A stretch of DNA of 64,000 nucleotides from Hymenobacter elongatus (GTDB lineage Bacteria; Bacteroidota; Bacteroidia; Cytophagales; Hymenobacteraceae), in assembly GCF_004745955.1 (NCBI RefSeq), contig NZ_SRLD01000007.1:62001-126000 (forward strand). Reading direction: 5' to 3'. The notes beneath the pieces are model-generated. The model searched no databases. It saw only the letters and a list, made by a program, of their open reading frames with translations, and was not told the DNA's origin. The translations under genes were made by a program, and so were the position numbers. Of this stretch, positions 1 to 8,998 are shown one piece after another (positions within the stretch are counted from its first letter, which is position 1; the number at the start of each line of letters is the position of its first letter).

Positions 1-480
1 GGAGTTATAGAATACGATGGAGCCCGAGAAGCCGATGGTGGCCGAAATGAACACGAAGGTGCTGGCCGTGAGCGTATCGGGGGTAAAAAAGAACAGTGCC
101 GCGCAGGAAGCCGCCCCCAGGTAGCAGAAGATCTGCATAAAGAGCTTCTTCCGGCCCGAAAAGTCAGCCAGCGACGTCAGAAACGGGCTGATGATGGCAA
201 TGAAGAGAAAGGCCGCCGAAATGGCGTAGGTGAGCAGCGAGGAGCCCGGCACCTGAAACCCAAGGAAGTTGATGGGGCTTTTGCCGCTGTCGGTGCCCGT
301 TACCTGCTTCACCATCGCGCCCCAGTAAATCGGGAAAATGGAGCTGGTAATTACCAATGGGTACACCGAGTTGGCCCAGTCGTAGAAGGTCCAGCCGCGG
401 GTGATGCGCTTATCGTCTTTGGGAATATTGTCGAAGGAAGCATCCGGCGCGGCGGCCGTAGCAGTGGAGGCTGGCGTCAT
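1..480 (-). CDS. UMF1-family MFS transporter, N-terminal part (runs off the window)
   Basis: The reading frame starts at the ATG complementary to 478-480 and is open to the window edge, giving the first 160 residues. After an acidic, alanine-rich leader it reads RITRGWTFYDWANSVY, a signature of the Atg22/UMF1 branch of the major facilitator superfamily. Hydrophobic segments follow, with the typical cytoplasmic loop LTSLADFSGRKKLF between helices 2 and 3. Family members are 12-helix inner-membrane transporters. The yeast relative exports amino acids from the vacuole, but the bacterial substrate is unknown. It lies downstream of the molybdenum hydroxylase operon on the same strand, about 200 bp after the MobA-like gene, so shared transcription is possible but not shown. 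The family is well supported; the C-terminus is not visible. Confidence 0.85.
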   Translation of the reverse strand, partial: MTPASTATAAAPDASFDNIPKDDKRITRGWTFYDWANSVYPLVITSSIFPIYWGAMVKQVTGTDSGKSPINFLGFQVPGSSLLTYAISAAFLFIAIISPFLTSLADFSGRKKLFMQIFCYLGAASCAALFFFTPDTLTASTFVFISATIGFSGSIVFYNS

Positions 481-680
481 GAGGGCAGAGGTTGGCGGTG
501 TGGTGACGGGCAAGATAACGGGAATTCGCCGTTGCCGTTGCCGCCGGGACGTTAGCATTTGACTGCCAGGTGCCTGTTCGGGAGGCCACTTCGCATCGGA
601 ACTGGGCGGCAAAGGCGGCAATTTTCTATCCGCAACGCTTCTCCCCCGCATGCATTAGCAACGGCAGTTGGTGACAAGAG

Positions 681-1313
681 CTACCGGTTGGCGGCACTGG
701 TAGCGGAATGACGCGGTGGTTCCTGAGCCAGCAGGGCCTCGTACTGTGCTGGCGTATCCACGTCCGTCGCGCCGCCCGGGAAGGCCACTGTGGCTACCCA
801 TGCCGGGTGTTGCTTCAGGAGCTGCGCGGCCCCGGCCGCATGGGGCATGTGCAGCAGCAACGGCACCATGCGGCTAGCGAAGAACACGGGCACGCCCCGT
901 ACCCCGCCGTATTCGGAGGCCACAATTGGCTGGCCGGTAGCACTATGCGTTGCCGAAAGCTGACGCAACAGCGCGGGCGTCACCAGCGGCTGGTCGCAGA
1001 GCATCACCGTAATGCCCGCTATAGAATCTGAAGTAACATTTTTCTCCAACGCAGCCAGGCCAGACTTCAGCGAAGCGCCCATGCCCTGCTCCCACTCCGG
1101 GCAGCGCACCACGGTCAGGGGCAGCCCAGCCAACTCCGGCAGCAGCTCCTCGTGCAAGGCGCCAGTCACGACGATGACCGGACCGCCGGCGGCGGCTATG
1201 GCCGTGGTGGCCGCCCGGCGCAACAACGTCTGGCCCTGGTAGTGTAAGAGTTGCTTGGGCTGGCCAAGGCGGGAGGAAGAGCCGGCAGCAAGCAGCAGAA
1301 TGGCTGTTAGCAT
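681..1313 (-). CDS. MobA-like molybdenum cofactor nucleotidyltransferase
   Basis: Begins with the nucleotidyltransferase signature LLLAAGSSSRLGQPKQLL (NTP-binding loop and the lysine that contacts the triphosphate) and has the LCDQP metal-binding aspartate motif in the middle, followed by SEYGGVRGVPVFF. This is the MobA/MocA type (NTP_transf_3). Such proteins attach CMP or GMP to molybdopterin, making the dinucleotide cofactor needed by xanthine dehydrogenase/aldehyde oxidase-type enzymes. It is the last gene of the five-gene hydroxylase operon and follows the XdhC gene by 19 bp when started at MLTAILL. An upstream ATG at 1343 would add ten unconserved residues and overlap XdhC. PaoABC uses the cytosine dinucleotide, so a MocA-like CTP specificity is plausible but inferred. 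Confidence 0.85.
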   Translation of the reverse strand: MLTAILLLAAGSSSRLGQPKQLLHYQGQTLLRRAATTAIAAAGGPVIVVTGALHEELLPELAGLPLTVVRCPEWEQGMGASLKSGLAALEKNVTSDSIAGITVMLCDQPLVTPALLRQLSATHSATGQPIVASEYGGVRGVPVFFASRMVPLLLHMPHAAGAAQLLKQHPAWVATVAFPGGATDVDTPAQYEALLAQEPPRHSATSAANR

Positions 1314-1332
1314 AGTCAAAATGCAGCTTTTG

Positions 1333-2520
1333 CTACAGCTCACACGTGGCCACCGTGCGGCCGTCGGCAGCTAGCGGCCCAGCGGAGCGCAGCGGCGGAT
1401 GAATCGGGTGGGGCGAATCGCGCAGGAAGCCCGCAGGTCGTCCGGCCAGCACCGCCTGAATCTCCGCTATGATAGACAAGGCAATTTCCTCGGGCGTTTC
1501 TGCCCCCAGGTTCAGGCCGATAGGGCTGTAGAGGCGGCCGTGCAGCTGGGCGGCGGCATTGGGCACGTCTTGGCGCAGGTCATCCAACAGCCGCTCATAT
1601 TTCTTGCGCGGCCCCAGCAGCCCAATATAGCGCGTGGGGGCGGCCAACAAATGGCGCAGCACGGCCAAATCGTAGTAGTAGTTGTGCGTCATCAGCAGCG
1701 CGAAGCTCGCGTCTGCCGGCTCGGCAGCTACTCCGGCCAGCGGCAGTACCCGCACGACATCGGCTTCCGGAAACCGGCTGGTCTGGGCCTGGGCCGGACG
1801 ACCATCCACTACCTGCACGCGCCACCCCAAACCAGCCGCCAGCCGCACCACGGGCTGCACGTCGTTGCCGGCTCCGTACACCGTCAGCCGCACCGGGGGG
1901 CGCAATATTTCGAAGCTCACGCGCACCACGCCCGCTCCCAAAGAGTAGTGGCGGGTGGCGGGCTGCCCGGCCGCTAAAGTCGTGCGGGCATCGTGCAAAA
2001 TGCCAGCATACAGTGCTGAGCTAACCGGCATGTTTCCGTGCACCTCCCCAGGGGCCGTGAGCAGCAGTCGGTGGCCTATTTGCGCGGTGTCGCCTGCGCC
2101 GGCTGTGCCAAATACCGTAGCTACCACGGCCGGCACCTCTACGCCCTCGGCCCAGCGACGCAACAACTCCAACGGATTGTCGGAATCCTGAAAATCCAGG
2201 GGTTCGAGTAGAATCTGCACGACGCCCTGGCAGCCCAAAGCGGCCCCGAACTGCAGGTCGTCGTCGGGGTCGGTAGAGTCGTAGGTGACGATGGTGGGCC
2301 GGCCCTGCTGAATGGTCTGGCGGGCGCGGCGGCGGGCGTCGCCTTCGAGGCAGCCCCCGCTGATAGCACCGGTCAGCTGGCCCTCTTCCGTTACGAGCAT
2401 GCGGGCCCCGGGACGGCGATACGCCGAACCCGCCACATCGACCACCGATGCCAAGGCACAGGCACGGCCAGCGGTTCGGTGCGTATCATAAGCACTAAGC
2501 AGACGCTGTAATTCGGTCAT
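1333..2520 (-). CDS. XdhC/CoxI-family molybdenum cofactor insertion factor
   Basis: 395 residues with the two XdhC domains. The N-terminal domain has GSAYRRPGARMLV and the SGGCLEGD motif near residues 53-60, and the C-terminal Rossmann domain has VYGAGNDVQPVVRLA near residue 215 and a later LMTHNYYYDLAVL segment. XdhC proteins bind the molybdenum cofactor, help sulfurate it and deliver it to the apo-enzyme in the cytoplasm. The gene sits directly after the molybdopterin subunit and before the MobA-like gene, the order seen in paoABCD-type operons where PaoD has this role. All catalytic-partner genes are on the same strand with short spacers, so one transcript is likely. Confidence 0.9.
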   Translation of the reverse strand: MTELQRLLSAYDTHRTAGRACALASVVDVAGSAYRRPGARMLVTEEGQLTGAISGGCLEGDARRRARQTIQQGRPTIVTYDSTDPDDDLQFGAALGCQGVVQILLEPLDFQDSDNPLELLRRWAEGVEVPAVVATVFGTAGAGDTAQIGHRLLLTAPGEVHGNMPVSSALYAGILHDARTTLAAGQPATRHYSLGAGVVRVSFEILRPPVRLTVYGAGNDVQPVVRLAAGLGWRVQVVDGRPAQAQTSRFPEADVVRVLPLAGVAAEPADASFALLMTHNYYYDLAVLRHLLAAPTRYIGLLGPRKKYERLLDDLRQDVPNAAAQLHGRLYSPIGLNLGAETPEEIALSIIAEIQAVLAGRPAGFLRDSPHPIHPPLRSAGPLAADGRTVATCEL

Positions 2521-2658
2521 TGTACTTCCTTAATAAGTCCGCGAATAGAATGCTGAACCCGGCAGAAAGCCTGGCGGGCGTGAGTATCCTCCCGCATCCG
2601 TAGACCTTATCTGCCGGACCAAGCTTGTTTACGGCTATTCCCCGTCAGGCAGGCTCGC

Positions 2659-4995
2659 CTATACCGCCAGCGAGTTCATTACTTTATCCGGGGTGATGGG
2701 CAAGCTGCGAATGCGCTTTCCCGTGGCATGGAACACGGCATTGGCCACGGCCGCCGCCACCCCTACCATCGATATTTCCCCGATTCCCTTCACGCCCATG
2801 GCGTTGATATACGGGTCGTGCTCGTCGATAAATTCGACCGTCATTTCGGGAATATCGGCATTCACCGGAATGTGGTATTCACCCAGACTGGCGTTGGTAT
2901 AGCGGGCCAGGTTGGGGTCCCGGAATGTTTCTTCCATCAGCGCGCTGCCGATACCAAAGATGCTGCCGCCGATAATCTGGCTGCGGGCAGTTTTAGCATT
3001 CAGAATACGACCCGCACCATGGATGCTGACCCAACGGGTAACCCGTACGGTGCCCAGCTCCGCGTCTACTTTCACCTCGCAGAAGTGCGCCCCGAAGGAG
3101 TGCATAGAATGCTCTCCGGCCTCGTCCTTCTTGGTTGGGTCGGCATTAGCGGCGGCTTGGGCGGCCTCGTAGCCGCTCCCGTATTTGCCCGCGCCGCTGC
3201 CTTCCATATCGGTTATCTCAGCCCGCTTCATGAGGGCAGCAAAATCCTCGCCCTTGGCTTTGTTGGCCTTCAGTACGAGGCGGCCTTTCTCCACGACTAC
3301 GTCGGTGGCTTTGGCTTTAAACAAGGGTGATTTTTTATCCTGAATGGCCAGCTTGGTCAGCTTCTGCCACACGTCCTGCGCCGCCATGTATATAGACGAC
3401 GACACGGTGCCTGCCGCTACCGAGCCCCCGGAATTGGGGGCCGTAGGGAGCTTGGTGTCGCCTAGCTCGAAGCGTACTTTATCGGGCGCGATACCCAAGG
3501 CATCGGCCGCCACCTGCGTCATTACGGTGTAGGTGCCCGTGCCCAGGTCGGTAGCGCCGGTTTGCACCACGGCGTGGCCATCGGCATAGAGCCGCACGCG
3601 GGCCGTGCCCTGCGAGTTGTGTACCGGATACGAAGCGGTAGCCATACCCATGCCCACGAGGTAGCGCCCCTCACGGGTGACGCCCGCCTTGGGGTTGCGC
3701 TTGCTCCAGCCAAATAACTCGGCCCCCCGGGCATAGCACTGTTTCAGGCTCTTGCTCGACCACGGCTTGCCGTTGCTGGGGTCTTTCTCGGCGTAGTTCA
3801 GCAGCCGGATCTGTAGCGGATCGATGCCCAGCTGATACGCCAGATCATCCATGGAGCACTCGATGGCAAACGAGCCGGGCGCTTCGCCGGGGGCCCGCAT
3901 GAACGTGGAGGTCATCACATTGGCCCGGCCCAGTTGGTACGACGACTCGAAGTTAGGGCACTCGTAGAGCAGGTTGATGATCTTGCTGTTGGGCTCGGCG
4001 TAGTTGTCCCAAGGCGAGGTAGTCGAGGTTTTCTCGTGAATGAGAGCCGTGAGTTTCCCCTCTTTGGTAGCGCCCAGCTTCAGCGTTTGGGTCTGGTCTT
4101 CGCGGTGGCCCATGCTGGTAAACATCTGCGGCCGGGTGAGCGAGAGTTTCACCGGTCGGCCCACGGCCTTGGCGGCCTGCACCGTGAGAATAGTGTGGGG
4201 CCACGAAGCGCCTTTGCAGCCAAAGCCGCCCCCGAGGTATTTGGTAATCACCCGCACCTGCTCCTGGGGCAAGCCCAGCATCGTCGCCACTGACTTCTGC
4301 GTCCGGGTCACGCCCTGGGTCGATTCGTAGACCGTAACCCGGTCGGGCGCTTCCCATACGGCCGTAGTAGCCCCGGGCTCCATCGGGTTGTGGTGGTTGA
4401 TGGCATGCACGTAAGTAGCCGTGAGCTGTACCGCCGAGGCTGCCAGGGCATCCTGCGGGTTGCCGCGCCGGGTGTGGCCGGGGGTTTTGCCATCCTGCAC
4501 CTTCTCGGGGTCAAACACCTGGGCTTTGGGGTCGAGAAACGAGCCGATAGGCTTTTCTTCGGCGTACTGCACCCGTACCAGCGAGGCAGCATGCGTGGCC
4601 CGCTCAAAGGTATCGGCCACAATCAGGGCTACGGGCTGGCCGGCGTAGTGAATCTGGTCGGAAGTAAGCGGCAGGAACCCCATTGGGGCACCAATGGCCT
4701 TTTTACCCTCGGCGTCGTTGGGCGTCTTAGCCAGCTTGGGCATGTTCAGGTGCGTCAGCACGGCCAGCACACCGGGCTCCTTAGCCGCCGCTGCCGTGTC
4801 GATGCTCAGGATTTTACCCTTGGCAATGGCACTAGTTTTAAGTACGCCGTAGGTGAGGCCCGGCAGCCGGTATTCGGCCGAATATTTGGCTTGGCCCGTT
4901 ACTTTGGCAAAGCCGTCGACCCGGTCGAGAGGGAGTCCGACAACGCCGCCCGTACCGGGGCCGTTGGTTTCGAAGAAGGTTGGTTCGGTATCCAT
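2659..4995 (-). CDS. Molybdopterin-binding subunit of a periplasmic xanthine dehydrogenase/aldehyde oxidoreductase (PaoC-like)
   Basis: About 778 residues. The aldehyde oxidase/xanthine dehydrogenase a/b hammerhead domain comes first (RVDGFAKVTGQAKYSAEY), with SAIAKGKI as in E. coli PaoC (YagR). The molybdopterin-binding part follows, with KYLGGGFGCKG, and the C-terminal MGVKGIGEISMVG contains the active-site glutamate of the GxGE motif. The frame stays open upstream to 5313, but that part overlaps the FAD-subunit gene in another frame and reads as arginine/tryptophan-rich noise. The ATG at 4995 (MDTEPTFFE) is therefore the likely start, 46 bp after the FAD gene. It oxidises aldehydes or N-heterocycles using water. 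The substrate cannot be told from the sequence. The partner 2Fe-2S subunit has a Tat signal, so the complex should act outside the cytoplasm. Confidence 0.92.
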   Translation of the reverse strand: MDTEPTFFETNGPGTGGVVGLPLDRVDGFAKVTGQAKYSAEYRLPGLTYGVLKTSAIAKGKILSIDTAAAAKEPGVLAVLTHLNMPKLAKTPNDAEGKKAIGAPMGFLPLTSDQIHYAGQPVALIVADTFERATHAASLVRVQYAEEKPIGSFLDPKAQVFDPEKVQDGKTPGHTRRGNPQDALAASAVQLTATYVHAINHHNPMEPGATTAVWEAPDRVTVYESTQGVTRTQKSVATMLGLPQEQVRVITKYLGGGFGCKGASWPHTILTVQAAKAVGRPVKLSLTRPQMFTSMGHREDQTQTLKLGATKEGKLTALIHEKTSTTSPWDNYAEPNSKIINLLYECPNFESSYQLGRANVMTSTFMRAPGEAPGSFAIECSMDDLAYQLGIDPLQIRLLNYAEKDPSNGKPWSSKSLKQCYARGAELFGWSKRNPKAGVTREGRYLVGMGMATASYPVHNSQGTARVRLYADGHAVVQTGATDLGTGTYTVMTQVAADALGIAPDKVRFELGDTKLPTAPNSGGSVAAGTVSSSIYMAAQDVWQKLTKLAIQDKKSPLFKAKATDVVVEKGRLVLKANKAKGEDFAALMKRAEITDMEGSGAGKYGSGYEAAQAAANADPTKKDEAGEHSMHSFGAHFCEVKVDAELGTVRVTRWVSIHGAGRILNAKTARSQIIGGSIFGIGSALMEETFRDPNLARYTNASLGEYHIPVNADIPEMTVEFIDEHDPYINAMGVKGIGEISMVGVAAAVANAVFHATGKRIRSLPITPDKVMNSLAV

Positions 4996-5041
4996 GGGTA
5001 AAAATCCGTTGACGGAGAATACGGGAAGTAACAGTGCGGCT

Positions 5042-6022
5042 TTAGGCCATGAGCTCCTGCAAGGCCCGGACGATGGTTTTCTGGACCATTTCCACCTTGA
5101 AGCGGTTATGCTCCCGGGGCTGGGCACCGCGCACGGCAGCAGCAGCGGCGGCCCGGAAATTCTCCTCCGTAGCGGCTTTGCCCACCAATAGCTTTTCTGC
5201 TTCTTGGGCCCGCCAGGGCTTGGTGCCCACGCCGCCCAGCGCAATGCGCGCCGCCCGAATCTGGCCGCCCTGCACATCGAGCCCCACGGCCGCCGACACC
5301 AGCGCGAAAGCATACGAGGCCCGGTCGCGCACCTTCACGTAGTGCGATTTGCGCGCCTGGGCCGTAGCAGGCACCAGCACGGCCACAATTAGCTCGTCGG
5401 CTTCAATAATGGTTTCGCGCTGGGGCGTGGTGCCCGGCAGCACATGAAACTCAAGTAGCGGCACGCGGCGCTGCTTGCCCTTGGCATTTTCGAGCAGCAC
5501 TACCGCGTCCAGAGCAGCCAGGGCCACGGCTAAGTCGCCGGCATTGGTGGCAATACAGGCCTGGCTGCCGCCCAGAATGGCGAGGTTGCGATTGTCGCCC
5601 TGTTGGGCGGGGCAGCCCGAGCCGGGGTTGCGCTTGTTGCAGGGAAAAGCAGTGTCGCGGAAGTAGCCGCAGCGCGTACGCTGCATCAGGTTGCCGCCGA
5701 TGCTGGCCATGTTGCGCAGCTGCGGCGAGGCGCTTAGCAACAAGGCTTCCGATACAGCCGGAAACTGCTGCAGCACCAGCGCGTTTTCGCCCACGTCGCT
5801 CATGCGCTCCATGGCCCCGATGCGCAGACTGCCGTCGTTCAGCTCAATACCTCTGAAAGGCAGCATGTTGATATCCACCAGCTGCGGGTGCTGCTCGATA
5901 TCGGCTTTCATCAGATCGAGCAGCGTGGTGCCGCCGGCAATGAAGGCGGCGTCTTTGGCATCCTTGCGGATATTGGTAGCCTCTTTGGCCGTCGAGGCCT
6001 GGGTATAGCTGAAGTTATTCAT
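5042..6022 (-). CDS. FAD-binding subunit of molybdenum hydroxylase, with a cysteine-rich 4Fe-4S loop (PaoB-like)
   Basis: 326 residues of the CO-dehydrogenase flavoprotein/XdhB type. The FAD motifs are FIAGGTTLLDL near residues 27-37 and NMASIGGNLMQ near 104-114. Between them and the C-terminal domain is a cysteine-bearing loop, CGYFRDTAFPCNKRNPGSGC (Cys 118, 128 and 137). An equivalent loop in E. coli PaoB is known to carry an extra 4Fe-4S cluster. The subunit passes electrons from the iron-sulfur subunit to FAD. The cysteine loop supports a PaoABC-type aldehyde oxidoreductase over a classical NAD-linked xanthine dehydrogenase. The gene lies about 120 bp after the 2Fe-2S subunit gene and just before the molybdopterin subunit. 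Confidence 0.92.
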   Translation of the reverse strand: MNNFSYTQASTAKEATNIRKDAKDAAFIAGGTTLLDLMKADIEQHPQLVDINMLPFRGIELNDGSLRIGAMERMSDVGENALVLQQFPAVSEALLLSASPQLRNMASIGGNLMQRTRCGYFRDTAFPCNKRNPGSGCPAQQGDNRNLAILGGSQACIATNAGDLAVALAALDAVVLLENAKGKQRRVPLLEFHVLPGTTPQRETIIEADELIVAVLVPATAQARKSHYVKVRDRASYAFALVSAAVGLDVQGGQIRAARIALGGVGTKPWRAQEAEKLLVGKAATEENFRAAAAAAVRGAQPREHNRFKVEMVQKTIVRALQELMA

Positions 6023-6142
6023 CTTCTCAATAGTAGAGTGGTGGAAGAGTGCGCCGGTGAGCCTGCGGAAGCAGTAGCGCTACCCTCGTTGCCTGGGCAA
6101 TTCGGGCAAGGGCACCTACCAAGTCCGGCTCCCCGTTTCACC

Positions 6143-6778
6143 TCAGCTTTTGCCGGCTACTTCGCGCACGGCAGCCACGATATTGGGGTAAGCCCCGCAG
6201 CGGCACAGATTGCCGCTCATCCATTCCCGCGTCTGGTCATCAGTAGTAGCATGGCCTTCCCGAACGCAGGCTACCCCGGACATAATCTGGCCCGGCGTGC
6301 AATAGCCGCACTGGAAACCATCGTGCTTCACGAAGGCGGCCTGCATGGGGTGCAGTTCTTCGCCTTTGGCTAAGCCCTCGATGGTCGTTATTTCCTTGCC
6401 CTGATTCATCACGGCCAGCGTCAGGCAGCTATTCACACGCCGGCCATCAACTAGTACCGTACAGGCTCCGCACTGGCCATGGTCGCAGCCTTTTTTGGTG
6501 CCCGTCAGGTCCAGGTTTTCGCGTAGCGCGTCGAGCAGTGTTACGCGCGGCTCGGCCCGCAGCGCCCGGGCCGTGCCGTTCACCTTTAGGGTCATCTCCG
6601 TAACGCCTTCCACCGTTTTGGAAAATGCGGTGAAGCGCTCGGCCTGACCAATAAGCGGCGGGGCCAGGGCCAGCCCCAGAATGCCGCCGGCCTGCTTCAT
6701 GAAGGAGCGACGCGAGCCATCGGTGGGCGCGGCGCCGGGGGTGGTAGCTGCTGAATCAGCAGAAGGTTCTTGACTCAT
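6143..6778 (-). CDS. 2Fe-2S subunit of molybdenum hydroxylase with Tat signal (PaoA-like)
   Basis: 211 residues from the ATG at 6778; an upstream ATG at 6808 adds only ten residues. The N-terminus carries a twin-arginine motif, SRRSFMKQ near residues 22-29, followed by the hydrophobic stretch GGILGLALAPPLIG, so the folded complex is predicted to be exported by Tat. The plant-ferredoxin-like cluster uses Cys 98, 103, 106 and 118 (CDHGQCGACTVLVDG), and the second 2Fe-2S domain uses CGYCTPGQ (157, 160) and CRCG (192, 194). It is the first gene of the operon. In the PaoABC family the Tat signal on this subunit carries the other two along. No clear promoter box could be placed upstream. Confidence 0.93.
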   Translation of the reverse strand: MSQEPSADSAATTPGAAPTDGSRRSFMKQAGGILGLALAPPLIGQAERFTAFSKTVEGVTEMTLKVNGTARALRAEPRVTLLDALRENLDLTGTKKGCDHGQCGACTVLVDGRRVNSCLTLAVMNQGKEITTIEGLAKGEELHPMQAAFVKHDGFQCGYCTPGQIMSGVACVREGHATTDDQTREWMSGNLCRCGAYPNIVAAVREVAGKS

Positions 6779-7328
6779 GACAGTAGCAAATTCAAATGAT
6801 CTAACCAATGCTTATGGTGCTCCACTGCGTTGTTCCCGCCAGGCGTATACGTACCACTGGGCGAGCAATGCCACTTAGTGGCGGGTAGTACCTAACCACT
6901 CATCAGGCGGCAGGTTATGTCCAGGAGCCAAATTCCGCCCTTGTTCCCCGGCTCATTTCAGCAGCTTAGTGCTTACGACAGGACATTGCTCAGGTTGTCG
7001 GAGCACAGTGATAAGGATGTGCCAGTCAACTTCAACACTGCTCTAATGGTAAGATGCAGGCACTTCTGGCCGGGTGCGGAGGCGACAGGCCTTTGCCCAT
7101 CTTTCGGTGGTTCACGCGTAGCCACTGCCATGGTCAACAATGAGGTATCACCGACAGACGGCATAGCCCACAGCTACTAACGGCGGCAATGCGGCCCGTA
7201 GCTGCCAGCGCGGGACTAGCCTACATCTTGGCATCCTAGTTGCAAAGTCAGGGAAAGGAAAGCGAACAAGTCCTCTATTAAGAGAAGCTTTATTTCCTCC
7301 TTCCCCTTTTCGCCTCACCTCCCCAACT
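6779..7328. other. Gap between divergent genes, no convincing gene
   Basis: About 550 bp separating the divergently read hydroxylase operon and the Spy-like gene. It must hold both promoters, but I could not place a good TTG/TAnnTTTG pair. A short open frame at 6917-7180 has no recognisable domain, and I regard it as chance. Confidence 0.4.
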
Positions 7329-7766
7329 ATGAAAAAGATTCTTGTTCTGCTCGCCGCTTTCTCCCTTTCCGCTGGTGTTGCTTCGGCCCAAACGACGACC
7401 ATACAGAAAGCCAAGGTTAAGACTGAAGCCCACAAACAAAAGCACGCCGCCAAAACCCCGGAGCAGCAAGCCGACCGCTTCGCCCAGCACCTGACCCAGA
7501 AGCTTGCCCTTTCCGCCGACCAGACGCAGCGGGTGCGGCAAATCAGGCTGGCGCAGCAGCAACAGGAGCAGGCGCTAAAAGATAAGTACACTGCCAGCCC
7601 TAAAACGCCGGCCAAGCGCCAGGAAATGAAAAGCCTGAAAGACCAGTTCGAAGCTCAGCTCCAGCAGGTCCTGACCACCGACCAGGTTGCGAAGTACGTG
7701 CAGCTGCGCGACGATAAGATAGCCAAGCATGGCAAAGGCAAGGATAAATTCAAATCCAAAAGCTAA
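7329..7766 (+). CDS. Spy/CpxP-like periplasmic helical protein
   Basis: 145 residues. A clear signal peptide (KKILVLLAAFSLSAG) ends in VASAQ. The mature part is almost all charged helix, rich in Lys and Gln, with an LTQKLALSADQTQRVRQI segment and a later LKDQFEAQLQQVLTTDQVAKY segment, which are the two LTxxQ-type repeats of the Spy/CpxP fold. The C-terminus is a lysine tail. Relatives are periplasmic chaperones or envelope-stress regulators, and many small Bacteroidota proteins of this look are annotated only as hypothetical. The gene stands alone and is followed at once by an intrinsic terminator. Chaperone function is inference from fold and composition. Confidence 0.75.
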   Translation: MKKILVLLAAFSLSAGVASAQTTTIQKAKVKTEAHKQKHAAKTPEQQADRFAQHLTQKLALSADQTQRVRQIRLAQQQQEQALKDKYTASPKTPAKRQEMKSLKDQFEAQLQQVLTTDQVAKYVQLRDDKIAKHGKGKDKFKSKS

Positions 7767-7792
7767 GCTGCCCCTGCCAGCACACACAAAGT

Positions 7793-7818
7793 CCCCGCCG
7801 GTTGGTGGGGGCTTTTTT
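7793..7818 (+). terminator. Rho-independent terminator of the Spy-like gene
   Basis: A GC-rich hairpin (CCCCGCCGGTTGGTGGGG, arms about six bp) followed by a run of six T begins 26 bp after the stop codon. Confidence 0.8.
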
Positions 7819-8096
7819 GATGCCCAATAGCACCGCGTGTTCACTTATCACATCGTCAGCGCTGACAGCCGTCGAGGACCTTCGGGGCAGCGCTTTTTCG
7901 CATCTATCTGTCCACGAAGGCGTTTTGACCAATCACTACCTAGTGGTTTTCTGCTTGCGCCACCAACACAGCATACCCAGCACTGCTCCGGTAGCGCTGA
8001 CTAAACGTGCTAATTAGACCATACGCCAGCACTCCCATGGTCCGCTGGTTCTGCTGGCGCTTGTGTAGATTTGCCCTTTCACCGTTCCGCAAGCGT

Positions 8097-8336
8097 ATGC
8101 CTTCTGCCCCCGACACTGCCTGGATTACCCGGGCGCAACAGTTACCCCAGCCCAATCAGCAGGTGTTGGTGTACGTGCCCTCGTCGTGGCTGGAAATAAC
8201 CGTGGCTACCTACAAGCCCACTAATGCCGCCAAGTCGGCACACATGTTCGTCACCCCCGATCCGCACGGCATTGACCGCTACGTGAAAGGAGTCACCCAC
8301 TGGATGCCTCTGCCTGCGCCACCTGATGTAGTTTGA
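8097..8336 (+). CDS. Small DUF551-like protein
   Basis: 79 residues from the ATG at 8097 (MPSAPDTAWITRAQQLP). It opens with W-I-x-R-x-x-x-LP, continues QQVLVYVPSSWLEIT and ends YVKGVTHWMPLPAPPD, which matches the DUF551 layout (WISV..LPE...VLVY.....VTHWMPLP.PP). DUF551 proteins are common in phages and mobile islands and their function is unknown. The frame remains open upstream to 8007, but those residues look unlike the family. It is a lone gene between two large non-coding stretches. The C-terminal signature makes the family call fairly safe even at this length. Confidence 0.65.
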   Translation: MPSAPDTAWITRAQQLPQPNQQVLVYVPSSWLEITVATYKPTNAAKSAHMFVTPDPHGIDRYVKGVTHWMPLPAPPDVV

Positions 8337-8735
8337 CAAACAGCCGGATCAACTTTTCGTCAGTACTGAAGCACGTAGTACAATGGCGTCAGCTATTCCT
8401 GAACCTCACCCTTTTCACAACTCTTTATTATTCATTTAGTTAACACCCGACACATGTTATTACTCCATGCTGCGTTAGCTACTTCCGCGGGAAGATGTAG
8501 GCAACATGCACAGCCACCTTGCTTGGTGAAGCCTACATTTTGGTCAATACAGCATCATAATTGGCAAAAGCAGTCGTGGAATACAGAACTTTCTGCCTCT
8601 ACCTTAGCATTATAATAACAGGTCAAAAATCAAACAGACATAACGCTGCTACCTGCTTTTTTCAGGATACCGCAGCTGTACGATAAAGGATCGGACTGAC
8701 GTTGGGTGGGAATTTTCGTCGGTCATGATTCATTG

Positions 8736-8767
8736 AAAGGGCGTTCCGGGTGGGGCGCCTTTTTTTG
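8736..8767 (+). terminator. Possible weak terminator
   Basis: AAAGGGCG and CGCCTTT can pair with one bulge around a 12-nt loop, followed by a run of T. There is no gene close upstream on this strand other than the DUF551 gene 400 bp away. Confidence 0.3.
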
Positions 8768-8967
8768 TTTTCGGGTTATCCGGGCATCAGAAGGGGCTCT
8801 AGCACTACCTATCATTGCGCGGCGCAGCCAGACTTTATCGGGCAGCATACCATATACTTACACCTACATTCTGAGAACCGTGCACTACACGAGTCCTCCC
8901 CACTAAAGTCGCCCTCCTGTTCACGCGTACAGCTCTTATCCAAAATCCAAACTTCCCGGAAACAAAC

Positions 8968-8998
8968 CGGCCGAACCGGCATACTACCGGTTCGGCCG
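8968..8998. repeat. Perfect 12-bp inverted repeat
   Basis: Arms CGGCCGAACCGG (8968-8979) and CCGGTTCGGCCG (8987-8998) are separated by seven bases. No T-run follows on either strand. It could be a terminator, an operator or a relic of a mobile element. Confidence 0.6.

Noticed and set aside
4996-5313. N-terminal extension of the molybdopterin subunit
   Set aside because: Overlaps the FAD-subunit gene, and its translation (tryptophan/arginine/proline-rich) does not look like the family. MDTEPTFFE at 4995 is the natural start.
6917-7180. 87-codon plus-strand frame
   Set aside because: No recognisable domain, no promoter, and overlaps a minus-strand chance frame. Treated as non-coding.
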